Positions 8,132-16,428 of a stretch of DNA of 64,000 nt are shown in pieces. The DNA comes from JBMNMS01 sp050953445 (GTDB lineage Bacteria > Bacillota > Clostridia > Peptostreptococcales > Anaerovoracaceae), in NCBI GenBank assembly GCA_050953445.1, contig JBMNMS010000001.1:1-64000 (forward strand). The letters are read 5' to 3'. The position numbers were made by a program, and so were the translations under genes. A model generated the notes under the pieces. It worked only from the letters and a program-made list of their open reading frames with translations, did not search any database and was not told where the DNA came from. Numbering within the stretch: position 1 is the stretch's first letter; each line of letters starts with the position of its first letter.

Positions 8132-9272
8132 ATTCACATTCCTCCGTTATTTCGTTAAATTCGTTTTTTGCATTAGATACGTTCATAGCCGGACGCTTAT
8201 CCGATAGCGGGACCAGAGTCGGCTTTCCCGGTGGCTTGTATATAAGATCACCGAGTATCTTCTCAAATTTTGATTTGCCCATCAGCCTTTCCATTTCCGT
8301 AAGAGTGATGAGACTCTGACGAAAGATATCTTTATAACCGTTTGCTTTGGCTACTTCAGCCACAGCATCTTCATCCTTGAATTTGCGGACAGATCTGCCC
8401 TCAACAACCTTAAAACCATGCCACTCTTTACCGTGATTAACAGCTGCATCGGTGGCATAAGCAATGATTTCATTTGCCCACTTCGTAAGATCGGACAGTT
8501 TAGATAGAACTTCCTCGATTTCAGAGTCCGTAAGTAGTGGGGGTAGCTTGAATTCCGATTGTGCCAATTTCAGTTTTTCCTCGGCCCTAGCACGGCATTT
8601 AACTGCCGCTCGACAGAAAGTACACCACTCACCCGGAAGATATTCACCTTCACCGTCATAAGCTTTTTTAGCCCTTGGTTTTAGTTCTTTTTCTGCCCAA
8701 TCTTTCAGATCCTCTACCCGTATTGTCCATGTGCTGACATTCTCTCTGCGTGGCTGGAAAATGGTCATGGAAACTTCCTCGATGTCGTACAAACTATCGT
8801 AAATTTCTAAAGCACCCAGTGCGTACAACTTCATCTGTGGATTGTCCACTGCATCTACCAATACTCCCATGCCATACTTGAAATCGATAATGTGAAGTTT
8901 CTTATCGGCAATAATGATGCAGTCACCGGTTCCAAATCCCTGTGGAACATAGCAAGAAAAATCAAGACGCTGTTCGATTAGTATTAAAGGGTCTGTGCAG
9001 CTCTGCTTTGCCAGCTCAAGCTGTTCCATTACAAATTCCACATAGGCATCACTGTGTTCTTCCATCTCATCGGAGTTATAAACTGAGACAGGACGCTTAC
9101 TTCTCATATGAAGTGCTTTTTTAAGTTTATGTTCGCAGAGAGCATGGGCGGCGGTGCCTTCGGCAGCTGCACTGGATTCGTTATTTACAAACTCCAGTTC
9201 CAACCGTGCAGACGGAAAGCAATTCAGCCACCTATGGGCTCCTGATGCGGAAAGAACTGCATGATCACTCAT
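8124..9272 (-). CDS. DUF2800 Cas4/RecB-like nuclease
   Basis: Protein of 382 residues, DUF2800 family, related to Cas4/RecB PD-(D/E)XK exonucleases. Visible features are the N-terminal SASGAHRWLNCFPSARLE segment, the nuclease core GTGDCIIIAD and HIIDFKYG (Asp, then D-x-K) followed by NPQMKLYALGAL, and the Cys cluster CTFCRAAVKC that with the N-terminal Cys may hold an Fe-S cluster. Together with the downstream DUF2815 protein it probably forms an exonuclease/ssDNA-binding recombination pair. The start at 9272 has GGAGGG eight to nine bases upstream; the ATG at 9290 would place that site inside the gene. Confidence 0.83.
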   Translation of the reverse strand: MSDHAVLSASGAHRWLNCFPSARLELEFVNNESSAAAEGTAAHALCEHKLKKALHMRSKRPVSVYNSDEMEEHSDAYVEFVMEQLELAKQSCTDPLILIEQRLDFSCYVPQGFGTGDCIIIADKKLHIIDFKYGMGVLVDAVDNPQMKLYALGALEIYDSLYDIEEVSMTIFQPRRENVSTWTIRVEDLKDWAEKELKPRAKKAYDGEGEYLPGEWCTFCRAAVKCRARAEEKLKLAQSEFKLPPLLTDSEIEEVLSKLSDLTKWANEIIAYATDAAVNHGKEWHGFKVVEGRSVRKFKDEDAVAEVAKANGYKDIFRQSLITLTEMERLMGKSKFEKILGDLIYKPPGKPTLVPLSDKRPAMNVSNAKNEFNEITEECEYE

Positions 9273-9588
9273 TCCTAAGTCCCTCCGCATCTTTTAACAT
9301 ATCTGCATAATGTTTTGGGTCCACTTCACTTAATTTAGAGCCACCGTATTTTTGGATAATTTCTCTTACTTGGGCAGTAAGACCGGCTTGACTCTTTTCA
9401 GCGAGTTTTGCTCTGACTTCCTCCAGAGTGATTTCCTTTTTATTTGGTTCAGGCTCTTTTACAGTTGTAGTCGGTTCTTTTGTTTCGACAGGTTCATTGC
9501 CCGCCATTACATCAGCAACCGCTTGTATGCTGTCTGCCAAAGAGCGCATATCGGAAACCACATCAAGGAGTAGCTTGATCTTGCTCAT
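9265..9588 (-). CDS. Conserved phage protein, Ala/Glu-rich
   Basis: Protein of 107 residues: a helical N-terminus (about 1-30), a charged Pro/Thr/Lys linker (about 35-55) and a C-terminal helical domain (LEEVRAKLAEKSQAGLTAQVREIIQKYGG, KHYADMLKDAEGL). Such proteins precede DUF2800 genes in many Firmicute elements, and the C-terminal part resembles small domains thought to bind other replication proteins. The function is unknown. GGAGG precedes the ATG; the end overlaps the DUF2800 start by eight bases. Confidence 0.72.
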   Translation of the reverse strand: MSKIKLLLDVVSDMRSLADSIQAVADVMAGNEPVETKEPTTTVKEPEPNKKEITLEEVRAKLAEKSQAGLTAQVREIIQKYGGSKLSEVDPKHYADMLKDAEGLRNE

Positions 9589-9781
9589 GGCTTATTCCTC
9601 CTTCCTTAATCTCACTGATGGCGAGTTCCTGTACGGTGTCACCCGGAACAAGGATGGTTATTTTCTGCTTATCACCAAGTAAGAAACGAAGGAAACGCTC
9701 CCTAATGGTGACGTTTCGACAGGAAACAACCCCGCCAGTCTGTGGTTTTTTTGAAACACTGATTTTCAAGTTGTGCTTCAT
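9563..9781 (-). CDS. Small conserved phage protein
   Basis: Protein of 72 residues, basic at the N-terminus (MKHNLKISVSKKPQTGG) with a beta-rich middle (KQKITILVPGDTVQELAISEIKEGG). It overlaps the next gene by 26 bases and has GAGGTG before its ATG. I recognise it only as a small protein that recurs upstream of DUF2800 modules in Clostridia prophages and ICEs. No enzymatic motif is visible. Confidence 0.68.
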   Translation of the reverse strand: MKHNLKISVSKKPQTGGVVSCRNVTIRERFLRFLLGDKQKITILVPGDTVQELAISEIKEGGISHEQDQATP

Positions 9782-9826
9782 GTATTCACCTCTTTCCGAG
9801 AGCGTTTATTTGCTGCCCTCTAACTA

Positions 9827-10360
9827 TTAGCCGTGGCAAGAGGGGAAAGTTGAGGATTTTGGATAGATTTTTTTGAAATTCTTCTTAGCTGTATCTAAGC
9901 GGTGTGAAATGGCACTTACACTTACTCCCTCACGTTCTGCATACTCCGTTACCGAAACACCATCCAAGACTATAGCTATCAGTAGCTCCGCTTGTTTTTT
10001 CTTGAGAGCCTTGCGAATAATTTCACAGATATGCTCATACTCTTCTTTTTTCTCTCTAGCCATTTCATCTGAGTAGTCAGGGAAGTAGTCCATATGGTCG
10101 GTTTCATCAACCTCTTGGTCATCCTTGCGGAATGGTTTCTTTGGCATACCTCTGTGTCTGTCAAATTTGTGCCAGTTATTGTACTCCGGCTTGTTGAAAC
10201 GTTCGTCCATTATCTCCTGTGGAGAGCGCCGGGTCACGATTTCTTTGTCCTCTGCAGAAGATAGCCTGTCCTCATAATCCGCCTCAATCATTAAGGTGAA
10301 GTCCTCGTCTGGTACCTCTAGATAGATAGATTTGTTTTCGTGCTGAATTCTAATTTTCAT
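9827..10360 (-). CDS. Sigma-70 region-4-like phage regulator
   Basis: Protein of 177 residues. The N-terminal part starts MKIRIQHENKSIYLEV, a beta-type domain followed by a charged linker. The C-terminal 60 residues form a helix-turn-helix like sigma region 4 (ELLIAIVLDGVSVTEYAEREGVSVSAISHRLDTAKKNFKK). It lacks sigma region 2, so it is probably a late/early-gene activator of the ArpU/sigma-like group. The start at 10360 has AAAGGA five bases upstream, and that site sits in the stem of a 12-bp hairpin. It heads the replication operon. Confidence 0.78.
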   Translation of the reverse strand: MKIRIQHENKSIYLEVPDEDFTLMIEADYEDRLSSAEDKEIVTRRSPQEIMDERFNKPEYNNWHKFDRHRGMPKKPFRKDDQEVDETDHMDYFPDYSDEMAREKKEEYEHICEIIRKALKKKQAELLIAIVLDGVSVTEYAEREGVSVSAISHRLDTAKKNFKKIYPKSSTFPSCHG

Positions 10361-10620
10361 TTTGCATCCTTTCCGCCGGATTGCATTGGCGGCAAAGGAT
10401 ACAAATATAGGCCTGTGCTTGAAGTACACAGACCCCTTGTCCTGAAAATGAGCGCAATAAGGTAAGGTACTTCTATTGCACCGCAACAATCCTTACGGAT
10501 TGGAGCGAAACAATATGTATCCTCTGCCCTTATTGCAAATCAGGCATTCGATATTTTTTTTGTAGACAAGATTGGCTCGTCCTAGCAGGCTACAAAGAAC
10601 CTTTTCCTTGTCTGATTTTA
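10361..10620 (-). promoter_or_regulatory. Structured leader with RBS-occluding hairpin
   Basis: The leader upstream of the sigma-like gene is rich in inverted repeats. Nearest the gene, 10366-10400 folds as a 12-bp stem (ATCCTTTCCGCC against GGCGG-C-AAAGGAT, one bulge, 10-nt loop) that contains the ribosome binding site. Further up are CTGTG/CACAG (10413-10431), GAAGTAC/GTACTTC (10421-10427 with 10467-10473), and CAATCC-TTAC-GGATTG (10487-10502). Some pairings overlap and would exclude each other. This suggests translation or attenuation control of the whole phage operon. I do not recognise a known riboswitch class. Confidence 0.5.
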
Positions 10621-10818
10621 TTTTACGGTTTCCATAAGATAACTGATAGTCAGCATATTAACTATTACTTTTTAGGAATTTTTTTCTTATAGTTATTGTT
10701 AAGATTACGAAAATGAGGTATTATTAACCTATGATTATTTTTACAGTTACTAATTCTGGAAACCGAAAATAATAGATTACTTTTACCATTACTTTTGGGT
10801 GTTAAGGAGGTTGTACTA
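10490..10818. other. Divergent intergenic region, AT-rich
   Basis: Gap between the phage operon (minus) and the zinc-ribbon gene (plus). It contains the 5' part of the structured leader, an AGACAAG/CTTGTCT inverted repeat at about 10564-10616, and a long-range inverted repeat CGGTTTCC (10626-10633) with GGAAACCG (10758-10765) whose flanks also pair. It also holds the promoter at 10696-10724. No tRNA or coding sequence is seen. Confidence 0.6.
10696..10724 (+). promoter_or_regulatory. Promoter of zinc-ribbon gene
   Basis: TTGTTA (10696-10701), a 17-base spacer, and TATTAT (10719-10724) fit a housekeeping sigma promoter. The -10 box sits inside an imperfect palindrome AGGTATTATTAACCT (10716-10730), a plausible operator. 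The gene start at 10819 lies about 90 bases downstream. Confidence 0.5.
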
Positions 10819-12024
10819 ATGACTCCAAAAATTGAAAATTTTTTTGAAAATAATTTATTTCGATTCAATAGTTGCTCCTGTGATTGCGTTGAAGATATCA
10901 TCCATACTGCACCTATGCAGCCAGAGAAACGAGTTTTAAAGATACAAGCTGTGCCAACAGACACCATTCACTTTGCTTTCGCAGCTGGTGACGTAGGATT
11001 AGTTCGCCTTGGAACCAAAGGAGCATTAATTGAAAAGAATATTCTAGGTAATTTAATCTCTATTAAAAGTGGGGACACTGCTGAATTATTTAGTTTTTTC
11101 AAAAGGAATGGTTTCTTCTTTAATGTAAGCAGTACAGAATATGAGGAGATTGACGGGGCATTAATCTTTGAATTAGTTAGCAGAATCAGAGCAACAGTAG
11201 AACTCATGAGTGCCCTTACAGCAATCCGCAGAGACTATGACAAGATATTGCATTTAACTTTGTATTTGCTTTTATCTGAGCCTATCGTTTTAGACCTTCC
11301 TTCACTGGAAACCCCATATACAACTTGTAAGCATCCTTTTTTAGAGAAAATAAAAAATGCCTCTAATCTACCAGTAGTAGACCGAGGACAAGAAAGTTTT
11401 GATAAAAATACTTATTCAATTTCTGATACCATTTACTCTCCAACTTATGAGTTGGATATTGGTGACTACAATGATATTATTGGTGGTTATATGAAATCTA
11501 AAATTGGATCTGATAATCCATATTTTAAGAACCTAACACTTTTATACTGTAATGGTATTAATGAAGACTTACAGCTACGAGAAATTATCGATTTTCTATT
11601 TCACTATCAGTATGATGTTGGTATAATAAAGTCAATTGATTATGAAAACGGTATTCAATATTACTCGGCACCAGACAGAGACAAATTTGATAAACCTCTT
11701 AAAGATGCACTGATTAAAGTTGCACAAATTGTACTAGGAGAAGAAATAAATGCGAACCTTGACGGCATTCACCCACAATACGATGCTGTTAAAATGTCTC
11801 CTTCTTGGAATATTGATACTTTGATGGCGGCATTGTACTTTTCGATTTTCTATATGACACAATCCGAATTGTATCGTCGCTGTGCTAATCCAAACTGTGG
11901 AGTATATTTTCTTGTAAGAACTACTTCAACTCGAAAAATATATTGTTCTGATGAATGCCGTAACAGATTTCAGCAACATAAACATCGACAAAAGAAACGT
12001 TCACAGCGAGAACGACATGAATAA
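10819..12024 (+). CDS. Unknown protein with CGNR-type zinc ribbon
   Basis: Protein of 401 residues, the only plus-strand gene in the element part of the window. The first 340 residues show no motif I can name. The last 60 residues carry RRCANPNCGVYF, then YCSDECRNRFQQHKHR, a Cys4 zinc-ribbon closely like the CGNR domain (C-x4-C, then WCS-x3-CGNR). CGNR proteins are often regulators, so DNA or RNA binding is likely. The start at 10819 has AAGGAGG eight bases upstream; an in-frame codon at 10795 lies before that site. It is base-rich in A and T like the following restriction genes and is terminated by a hairpin shared with them. Confidence 0.75.
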   Translation: MTPKIENFFENNLFRFNSCSCDCVEDIIHTAPMQPEKRVLKIQAVPTDTIHFAFAAGDVGLVRLGTKGALIEKNILGNLISIKSGDTAELFSFFKRNGFFFNVSSTEYEEIDGALIFELVSRIRATVELMSALTAIRRDYDKILHLTLYLLLSEPIVLDLPSLETPYTTCKHPFLEKIKNASNLPVVDRGQESFDKNTYSISDTIYSPTYELDIGDYNDIIGGYMKSKIGSDNPYFKNLTLLYCNGINEDLQLREIIDFLFHYQYDVGIIKSIDYENGIQYYSAPDRDKFDKPLKDALIKVAQIVLGEEINANLDGIHPQYDAVKMSPSWNIDTLMAALYFSIFYMTQSELYRRCANPNCGVYFLVRTTSTRKIYCSDECRNRFQQHKHRQKKRSQRERHE

Positions 12025-12026
12025 AA

Positions 12027-12071
12027 AAAGACCTCTGTCATACAGTCAGTTACTGCATAACAGAGGTCTTT
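12027..12071. terminator. Bidirectional terminator
   Basis: A 12-bp perfect stem AAAGACCTCTGT (12027-12038) and ACAGAGGTCTTT (12060-12071) with A-rich sequence on one side and T-rich on the other. It lies between the convergent zinc-ribbon gene and the restriction operon and can serve both. Confidence 0.8.
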
Positions 12072-12073
12072 CA

Positions 12074-13354
12074 TTATTTATTTTCTGTAGCTTTAGGTGG
12101 CGGCACTTCACCCTTTGAAAGAACCGCCTCTATGCAATCTGCTAATTGCACTTTGCATTTTATAGGATTTCCTGTATAGTGATACATTAAGTATCTTGTA
12201 TCTACCACAATTCCTTGAATTCTTTCATAATTAAATTTATTTGATTTCCAATCCCCAACAGCCTCTCCAATTCTTCCAACCGGCTCATTTAAGCCAAAGT
12301 AGTTCTTTGCCATGTTATATGGCATGATGAAAGCGTTAAATAATGAGTCATTGGCTACTCCTTGAGTTTGCTGAATATACTCACCATATGTAATCTGCTT
12401 ATTTATTGATGATGCGTTAGGCAAATCATTGGGGTCACCAGTCCAACCATATTTATAGTACTTCGCATCCAACACATAGTATTTTCCGTTATATATCATG
12501 ATACTATCTGGAATTAGTGGACGCTTTTCTTTGTACTTACCATAGTCAAGCAACCAGCGAGTTCGAGGAAAATATTTCTCTTTATTCTTCTCTCCAAATA
12601 CTCTATCTATCAATCGTTCCCATACACCCTCAAAGTTATCTGTACCAAAATAAAATTGCTTTTCAGATGTCTTTTCATCCATATATTCTAGCATATCCTT
12701 CATAGCTTTAAATAATCTCTTATCTTTGTCATTGTAGGTATGCATTAATTTATCATTGATTATGATAATTGATGTTTTAATATCGGGATGTGGACCTGGA
12801 GGCTGTGGCATATATGGGACATATAACCAACCTAATTTTTCAAAGCTCTCATATACACAGAACTTATTAATTTGGGTAATAAGTTTTGTTTCGTTAGGTG
12901 TAACCGAACGTACTGTAAATTGAGTATAAATAAGCGAATTTACACCATCTTTTTGTTGTACAAGCGGAGTCTGATTCCGGAATGTCTTAGGCCAATGTGC
13001 TCTTCCTCTTGCACTTGTTACATAGGTTGGATCCGTTTCAACGTAATATTGCCCGCCTTTGCCCAAGTAGTAATTAATTACTTCTAAGTAGGCATGGATG
13101 GGAAAATCTACACTCTGCGGTGCCTCAAACTTATTCATTGCAAGCACACGGTCTTTTTTTTCTGTAAACTCTGACAACACTTGAAAAAGATGCTTTATAT
13201 CTGTCCTGATTTCCGCATCTGTTTCCGGCAGTTGATACCCAAGTGGAAAATAGACCATAGCATCATCAGAATCCGCCTTTACTCCTACAAAACAGTCTCC
13301 ATCCTCATTCGTATTTACATGGCAGCGTTTTCTAATATCTAAATCTTCCTTCAT
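12074..13354 (-). CDS. LlaJI/McrC-like restriction endonuclease subunit
   Basis: Protein of 426 residues matching the LlaJI-type (R2, McrC-like) nuclease subunit. An N-terminal beta-rich part precedes a PD-(D/E)XK core: E246 in a helix (FEGVWERLIDRVF), then LIPDSIMIYNGKYYVLDAKYYK with D283, D297 and K299. Such subunits cut DNA when driven by an McrB-like translocating partner, here the next gene upstream. It is the last gene of the operon, 16 bases after the AAA gene. Type IV McrC and type II LlaJI nucleases share this architecture; methylase genes in the same operon favour LlaJI-like site-specific restriction. Confidence 0.85.
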   Translation of the reverse strand: MKEDLDIRKRCHVNTNEDGDCFVGVKADSDDAMVYFPLGYQLPETDAEIRTDIKHLFQVLSEFTEKKDRVLAMNKFEAPQSVDFPIHAYLEVINYYLGKGGQYYVETDPTYVTSARGRAHWPKTFRNQTPLVQQKDGVNSLIYTQFTVRSVTPNETKLITQINKFCVYESFEKLGWLYVPYMPQPPGPHPDIKTSIIIINDKLMHTYNDKDKRLFKAMKDMLEYMDEKTSEKQFYFGTDNFEGVWERLIDRVFGEKNKEKYFPRTRWLLDYGKYKEKRPLIPDSIMIYNGKYYVLDAKYYKYGWTGDPNDLPNASSINKQITYGEYIQQTQGVANDSLFNAFIMPYNMAKNYFGLNEPVGRIGEAVGDWKSNKFNYERIQGIVVDTRYLMYHYTGNPIKCKVQLADCIEAVLSKGEVPPPKATENK

Positions 13355-13370
13355 ATAGAATCACCGCCTA

Positions 13371-15323
13371 CTAATTTTGTTCAGTATTATTTTGATTGAT
13401 AAAAGCATCACGTACATTTTGTTTAAATATTGCAAAACGTTCAAATTTCTTAGCTTGCATAAATTTACGGATTATTGCCTCTAGACTTTGATATTCATTA
13501 GTTTCAAATACTACTTCACGTGAGAACTTGAAAGCATCATCCCACAGGTACTTAATAACCTTTTCTGGAAATCTTCGATTATGCTTCATTGCTTCTCTGA
13601 TTTCTTCAAGACGCTTTTTCTCATCAGAAGTAAGGGTCTTTTCCTTTTCTTTTTTACAAAGGTTGTCATACTCACCCTCTGTCTTATCTTCAGCTGCATC
13701 ATTGTATTCAAGATCTCTTAGATGTACAAAATATGCACCTAATCTTTTGTCCTCTGCAGAAGTCATCCGTGCATTGTTACCTACAATAATATCATTAATA
13801 GCAACACAGAAGTTTTTCCATGTAACTGTTGTATCTAATATCTCTGCATTTGCAAATTTTGGATCCACTCTGTCAAAACTATTTTCAATCATGCGCATTT
13901 CCCATCTACGTTGGAAAGCAGTATCCAAAGTAAATACATTTTGATCAGATGTATTCATTGTCCCTATAATCGTGAGATTTGAAGGTATTCGCACCTTATG
14001 TCTTGCATCTCCATAAACTTCAAGAGCTATATTTTTATTGGTAATTCCATATTCACTTGTACCAATAGGGAATCCATCATCATCTTCTTCTTTAATTCTT
14101 ACTTTTCTATCTAGTAACTGAAACACTTCTCCAAAAATAGCTGGTGCATTCCCACGATTAATTTCCTCAATTATAAGTATGTATTCTTTTTGGGGATTAA
14201 CATATGCATCACGTAAGATAGTAGTGAATGGACCTGGTGTAAACCTATAACTGACTTGTCCATCTTCTGATACATCAGGTAAAATCTGACCAACAAAATC
14301 AGAGTAAGTGTAATCCGGGTGGAATACCAACCGTTCTACATTACTATCTTTTTTACAGTATTCATGCTCGATGGTCCAGCTCTTACCTGATCCAGGAACA
14401 CCATATAATAAAATGTTTGAACCACCCTCAATGCGCTCTACTTTATCAAAATCATTAAGTCGTTCTTCTTCAAAGATTTCAAGTTCAAATAAAGATTTTG
14501 TAGAACCTAAAAAATCAAGATAATTTTCAGTTGCAAAAATATTTGGGTTTTCTTCAAAAATAAAAACTTTATGTGCTACTTCTTTAATCATATCAGGATT
14601 CAGTGAAATTGAATCCCTTTCTACTTGCAATGTTGGTAGTTGCTTTAATGCCTGTATCAATCTATTGTCAAACTTGCTACGATACTGTTCAAATTCATTA
14701 GCAATATTCATTTCTTTACGTAATAAAGTAATTAATAAAAGAGTATCTAGGAAGTTTTCAAATTTTTTTGTAGTCGCCACCAAGTACCTGTACTCTGTCA
14801 TTGAAATCATGTAATTACCAGTAGTTCTCCCTAACTCCAACAAAATCTTATATAACAACATTACTGGATATAGTCTGTAGTCTTGTCTAACACCATTATT
14901 CTCTTCGTCTATGGATGAACTAATAAACATTTTTTCTATTTGTCTTTGTATGATATCAGTATATAAATCAGTTCTCTCAAAATCTCCATTACATCTTGCG
15001 TTGATTTCCTCATAGGTAGCAGTTATATCAGCATCTGCATAACCACTTGATCTCATAGTAATTAATCCAAAAAATGCAGCTACCCTTAATGCACGATAAT
15101 TATTAGAAATCTCCACATCTGGTTTAAATTCCTTTAATTCAGAAATTTTAGCACCAATAAAGTCTTGTAGATTACCGGGATTATCTTGTTTTTTATATTC
15201 CTTCAAAAAAGAAACAAGATAACATAAGCAATCAAAAGCAGTAGGCTGTTTAACTAAATACCAGCACTCATAATCAGATGCACTATTTAGTTCATTCAAC
15301 TTCTCCTCCAGTAATGGGTTCAT
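13371..15323 (-). CDS. McrB-like AAA+ restriction subunit (LlaJI R1-like)
   Basis: Protein of 650 residues. Residues about 1-290 are an all-helical N-terminal region that probably recognises DNA. The AAA+ GTPase-like domain has Walker A GVPGSGKS (308-315), Walker B with the McrB-type IIEEINRGNAPAIFGE (384-399) and sensor GTMNTSD (454-460), followed by an arginine-rich AFQRRWE. It should form a ring that translocates DNA and activates the nuclease encoded downstream. It lies four bases after the cytosine methylase gene. In the LlaJI system this subunit gives sequence specificity, unlike classical McrB, which reads methylated DNA. Confidence 0.88.
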   Translation of the reverse strand: MNPLLEEKLNELNSASDYECWYLVKQPTAFDCLCYLVSFLKEYKKQDNPGNLQDFIGAKISELKEFKPDVEISNNYRALRVAAFFGLITMRSSGYADADITATYEEINARCNGDFERTDLYTDIIQRQIEKMFISSSIDEENNGVRQDYRLYPVMLLYKILLELGRTTGNYMISMTEYRYLVATTKKFENFLDTLLLITLLRKEMNIANEFEQYRSKFDNRLIQALKQLPTLQVERDSISLNPDMIKEVAHKVFIFEENPNIFATENYLDFLGSTKSLFELEIFEEERLNDFDKVERIEGGSNILLYGVPGSGKSWTIEHEYCKKDSNVERLVFHPDYTYSDFVGQILPDVSEDGQVSYRFTPGPFTTILRDAYVNPQKEYILIIEEINRGNAPAIFGEVFQLLDRKVRIKEEDDDGFPIGTSEYGITNKNIALEVYGDARHKVRIPSNLTIIGTMNTSDQNVFTLDTAFQRRWEMRMIENSFDRVDPKFANAEILDTTVTWKNFCVAINDIIVGNNARMTSAEDKRLGAYFVHLRDLEYNDAAEDKTEGEYDNLCKKEKEKTLTSDEKKRLEEIREAMKHNRRFPEKVIKYLWDDAFKFSREVVFETNEYQSLEAIIRKFMQAKKFERFAIFKQNVRDAFINQNNTEQN

Positions 15324-15327
15324 CAGC

Positions 15328-16428
15328 TTATTCCTCCTTATCTATTATGTTACTAACAAATCGGGCCAAAAAATATGATATTTTTGGTGGAACTGCATTT
15401 CCAATTTGTTTACATATCGATGTTTTATTTCCATAAAATACGAAATCATCCGGAAAACTCTGTATACGGGCTGCCTCTCGAGGTGAAAGGGTTCGATTTT
15501 CAACCGGATGAATAAACCTTCCACCTGCTGGAGTATCAAATCTAGTAGTTATTGTTGGTGCTTGATCCTCCCAACATAAACGTCCATATGAACCACTATG
15601 AACAGAATTTATTTTTTCATCTAAAACAGTAAAATTCTCACCATTGCCAACCTGCTCCATTCTTTTTATAGCAGTTTTAGAGTGCTTGGTTTGAGTATGA
15701 TTTGTTATTGTCGTCAAGTTACAAGATAAGAATTTTTGGTACTCTGTTTGAGGTTCTGGATTAATAATAATGCCATCGTCTGTAGTATGCGGTAAATTAC
15801 CGATTGCATCAGCAACAGTTACTGGTTTGAAATAACTAGGATAATCGTTTTCTATTTCATCTTTAGTTTTTTGCCATATAACCTCAAAATCAATTTCCTT
15901 TTTTCTTGTTCCAATAATTATCATTCTTTCACGTTTTTGGGGGATCCCAAAATCAACAGCTTTTACTATGCGATGATAAACTGTATAAGGGTGCCCGTCT
16001 AACAACTTCTCGTCTGAAAATATTCTCAGTATTTCATTAAAGATTTTTCCTTCTTGCATTGTCATAATACCCTTGACATTTTCCATTATAAAAACTTTCG
16101 GTCTTACTGTCTTAACCACATTAAAATAATGTTTAAATAAATAGTTGCGCGGATCATCTATAAAACCGTTACGAATTCTCGCTCCTGCCATTGAAAATCC
16201 CTGGCAAGGAGGACCACCAATAATAACATCCGCATCACCTTTACTAAATACTTTAGATTGATCAATATTCTTAATATCATCCACAATCATATTTACTTTT
16301 GGGTGATTCATGGTGTAAGTTTTAGCTATACTAGGGTCAAACTCCACTGCCTTTATTATATTGAAATTATTTTTAATAAAACCATAAGAAAGTCCTCCAC
16401 ATCCCGCAAATAGGTCAATTACATTCAT
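15328..16428 (-). CDS. DNA (cytosine-5) methyltransferase
   Basis: C5-cytosine methylase of 366 residues. Motifs: I DLFAGCGGLSYGF (5-17), IV GGPPCQGFSM with catalytic C75, VI ENV (116-118), VIII QKRERMIIIGTR, and near the end IX/X with LSPREAARIQSFPDDF and QIGNAVPP. It transfers a methyl group from S-adenosylmethionine to cytosine in the recognition site and protects host DNA. The start at 16428 has GGAGGTG eight bases upstream; a codon at 16443 would include that site. It overlaps the end of the adenine methylase by 14 bases. Confidence 0.93.
   Translation of the reverse strand: MNVIDLFAGCGGLSYGFIKNNFNIIKAVEFDPSIAKTYTMNHPKVNMIVDDIKNIDQSKVFSKGDADVIIGGPPCQGFSMAGARIRNGFIDDPRNYLFKHYFNVVKTVRPKVFIMENVKGIMTMQEGKIFNEILRIFSDEKLLDGHPYTVYHRIVKAVDFGIPQKRERMIIIGTRKKEIDFEVIWQKTKDEIENDYPSYFKPVTVADAIGNLPHTTDDGIIINPEPQTEYQKFLSCNLTTITNHTQTKHSKTAIKRMEQVGNGENFTVLDEKINSVHSGSYGRLCWEDQAPTITTRFDTPAGGRFIHPVENRTLSPREAARIQSFPDDFVFYGNKTSICKQIGNAVPPKISYFLARFVSNIIDKEE

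Noticed and set aside
13528..13944. Plus-strand open frame of 138 codons opposite the McrB-like gene
   Set aside because: Antisense to the AAA domain and without a ribosome site or family features.
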